Assembly: GCA_016177345.1 (NCBI GenBank)
Contig: JACOVM010000100.1
Span: 1-12,984 of the forward strand
Source: Candidatus Woesearchaeota archaeon
GTDB taxonomy: Archaea > Nanobdellota > Nanobdellia > Woesearchaeales > UBA12501
Reading direction: 5' to 3'
DNA: 12,984 bases
Under the pieces are notes generated by a model. The model did not search any database. It was not told where the DNA came from and was given only the letters and a program-made list of their open reading frames with translations. Of the stretch, positions 12,398 through 12,984 are shown in pieces. Each line of letters starts with the position of its first letter. The stretch's first letter is position 1. The position numbers and the translations under genes were made by a program.

Positions 12398-12984
12398 CTA
12401 TTGAACGGTATCGAGAACTTTCCATACCTCAATCTCCTGATTAGTATAGACATTTTTAAAGGTTTCGTTGCTTCGTAACAAAAAGAGCAAGCCCTGGTTC
12501 TTTCCAGTCCATACTTTTCCTTCTTTCATATCCCTTGTAATAAGTATATAATCTATATTATACTTTTTGAGAAGGTTTTTTGCTTCGGATAGATCCCTTG
12601 TTTGGAAAAGCTGGTGAACAGCAGCTCTTTTTTGGTCGCCTCTCTCCAGGCTTGATATATAGTTATCCAACAGGACAATTCGCTCGGCAAGCGCCTCAAC
12701 ATAATACCCGTTATCTGAATGGGATAAAATAATATCATCCGGGTCTGTTATCTCATTTACCACTCGAAGCCCTTCTATGAACGTAGAGCTTGGTGGCTCC
12801 AGCCTGGTCATATTCAGAAATGAAACGCTTGAGAACAATAGCCCGCAGATAATAATAACCATTGTTGCACGCTGAAGCCATTCTACCTCCCATACTGATC
12901 GGTGAAGGCGGAGAATGCCTTTCATTGCAAGAACAGAAAATAAAAAGGAAAGATAACTATTCATTTCTTTTGAAATAAAAAAAG
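12398..12984 (-). CDS. C-terminal part of a membrane glycosyltransferase-like protein (5' end beyond the window)
   Basis: 188 residues are readable from an internal Met at 12964, but the frame stays open to the edge with no stop (a hydrophobic FFISKE precedes that Met), so the real gene begins outside the window. A hydrophobic stretch at about 1-18 and a membrane helix at 34-51 lead into an extracellular globular domain (60-186). There ITDPDDIILSHSDNGYYVEA and ERIVLLDNY resemble the soluble C-terminal part of dolichol-phosphate-dependent transferases (PMT/STT3-like GT-C proteins), where a changed pattern of 'D.G.yie' and an R.v follow the last helix. Identification as GT-C is inference. With the GT2 gene 75 bp downstream, it suggests a surface glycan or protein-glycosylation locus that continues leftward on the - strand. 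Confidence 0.6.
   Translation of the reverse strand, partial: FFISKEMNSYLSFLFSVLAMKGILRLHRSVWEVEWLQRATMVIIICGLLFSSVSFLNMTRLEPPSSTFIEGLRVVNEITDPDDIILSHSDNGYYVEALAERIVLLDNYISSLERGDQKRAAVHQLFQTRDLSEAKNLLKKYNIDYILITRDMKEGKVWTGKNQGLLFLLRSNETFKNVYTNQEIEVWKVLDTVQ

Noticed and set aside
1..12984. CRISPR array, insertion sequence or prophage
   Set aside because: No regularly spaced repeats, transposase, integrase or phage structural gene was found; the only inverted repeats are those listed.

Overview
The window looks archaeal. It encodes a 70-residue archaeal histone, an archaeal/eukaryotic-type tryptophanyl-tRNA synthetase, an MBF1-type zinc-ribbon/helix-turn-helix regulator and an archaeal-length RNase Z. 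Many genes have a TATA-like box about 24-28 bp upstream of the start codon, as expected for leaderless archaeal transcripts. Small redox proteins, a cysteine-rich exported protein and a thioredoxin-like/GT2 membrane glycosylation cluster recall DPANN genomes such as Woesearchaeota. That placement is inference; there is no rRNA gene to fix it.

Layout, left half (+ strand): the possible tail of an upstream gene (1-51); a single-cluster ferredoxin (120-404); an unrecognised 523-residue protein (514-2085); a T-rich region with a 23-bp perfect hairpin (2149-2209); trpS followed two bases later by a pterin-4a-carbinolamine dehydratase gene (2297-3714); a 101-bp structure bounded by 14-bp inverted repeats (3706-3806); and a membrane-anchored cysteine-rich surface protein (3866-4654). 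Next is an overlapping three-gene redox operon: zinc ribbon, rubredoxin-like protein, FAD/NAD(P) reductase (4731-5867).

Right half: an unrecognised 535-residue protein with a possible peptidoglycan-binding-like N-terminus and repeated helix-rich modules (5977-7584), the histone (7636-7848) and a membrane-anchored lipase-like hydrolase (7898-8812), all on +. RNase Z lies on - and overlaps the lipase tail to tail (8793-9695). A 234-bp divergent region with several symmetric sites separates RNase Z from MBF1 (9930-10385, +). The last block is on -: the end of a membrane glycosyltransferase-like protein running off the window (12398-12984), a processive-type GT2 glycosyltransferase (11075-12322) and a membrane-anchored thioredoxin-like protein (10415-11068).

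Together the genes cover core information processing (trpS, RNase Z, histone, MBF1), low-potential electron transfer (ferredoxin, rubredoxin, reductase) and cell-surface building (cysteine-rich protein, lipase, glycosyltransferases). No tRNA, rRNA, CRISPR array, transposase or prophage gene is visible, and no gene-free stretch exceeds 300 bases. The most novel-looking items are the two unrecognised ~530-residue proteins and the two large inverted-repeat structures at 2149-2209 and 3706-3806.
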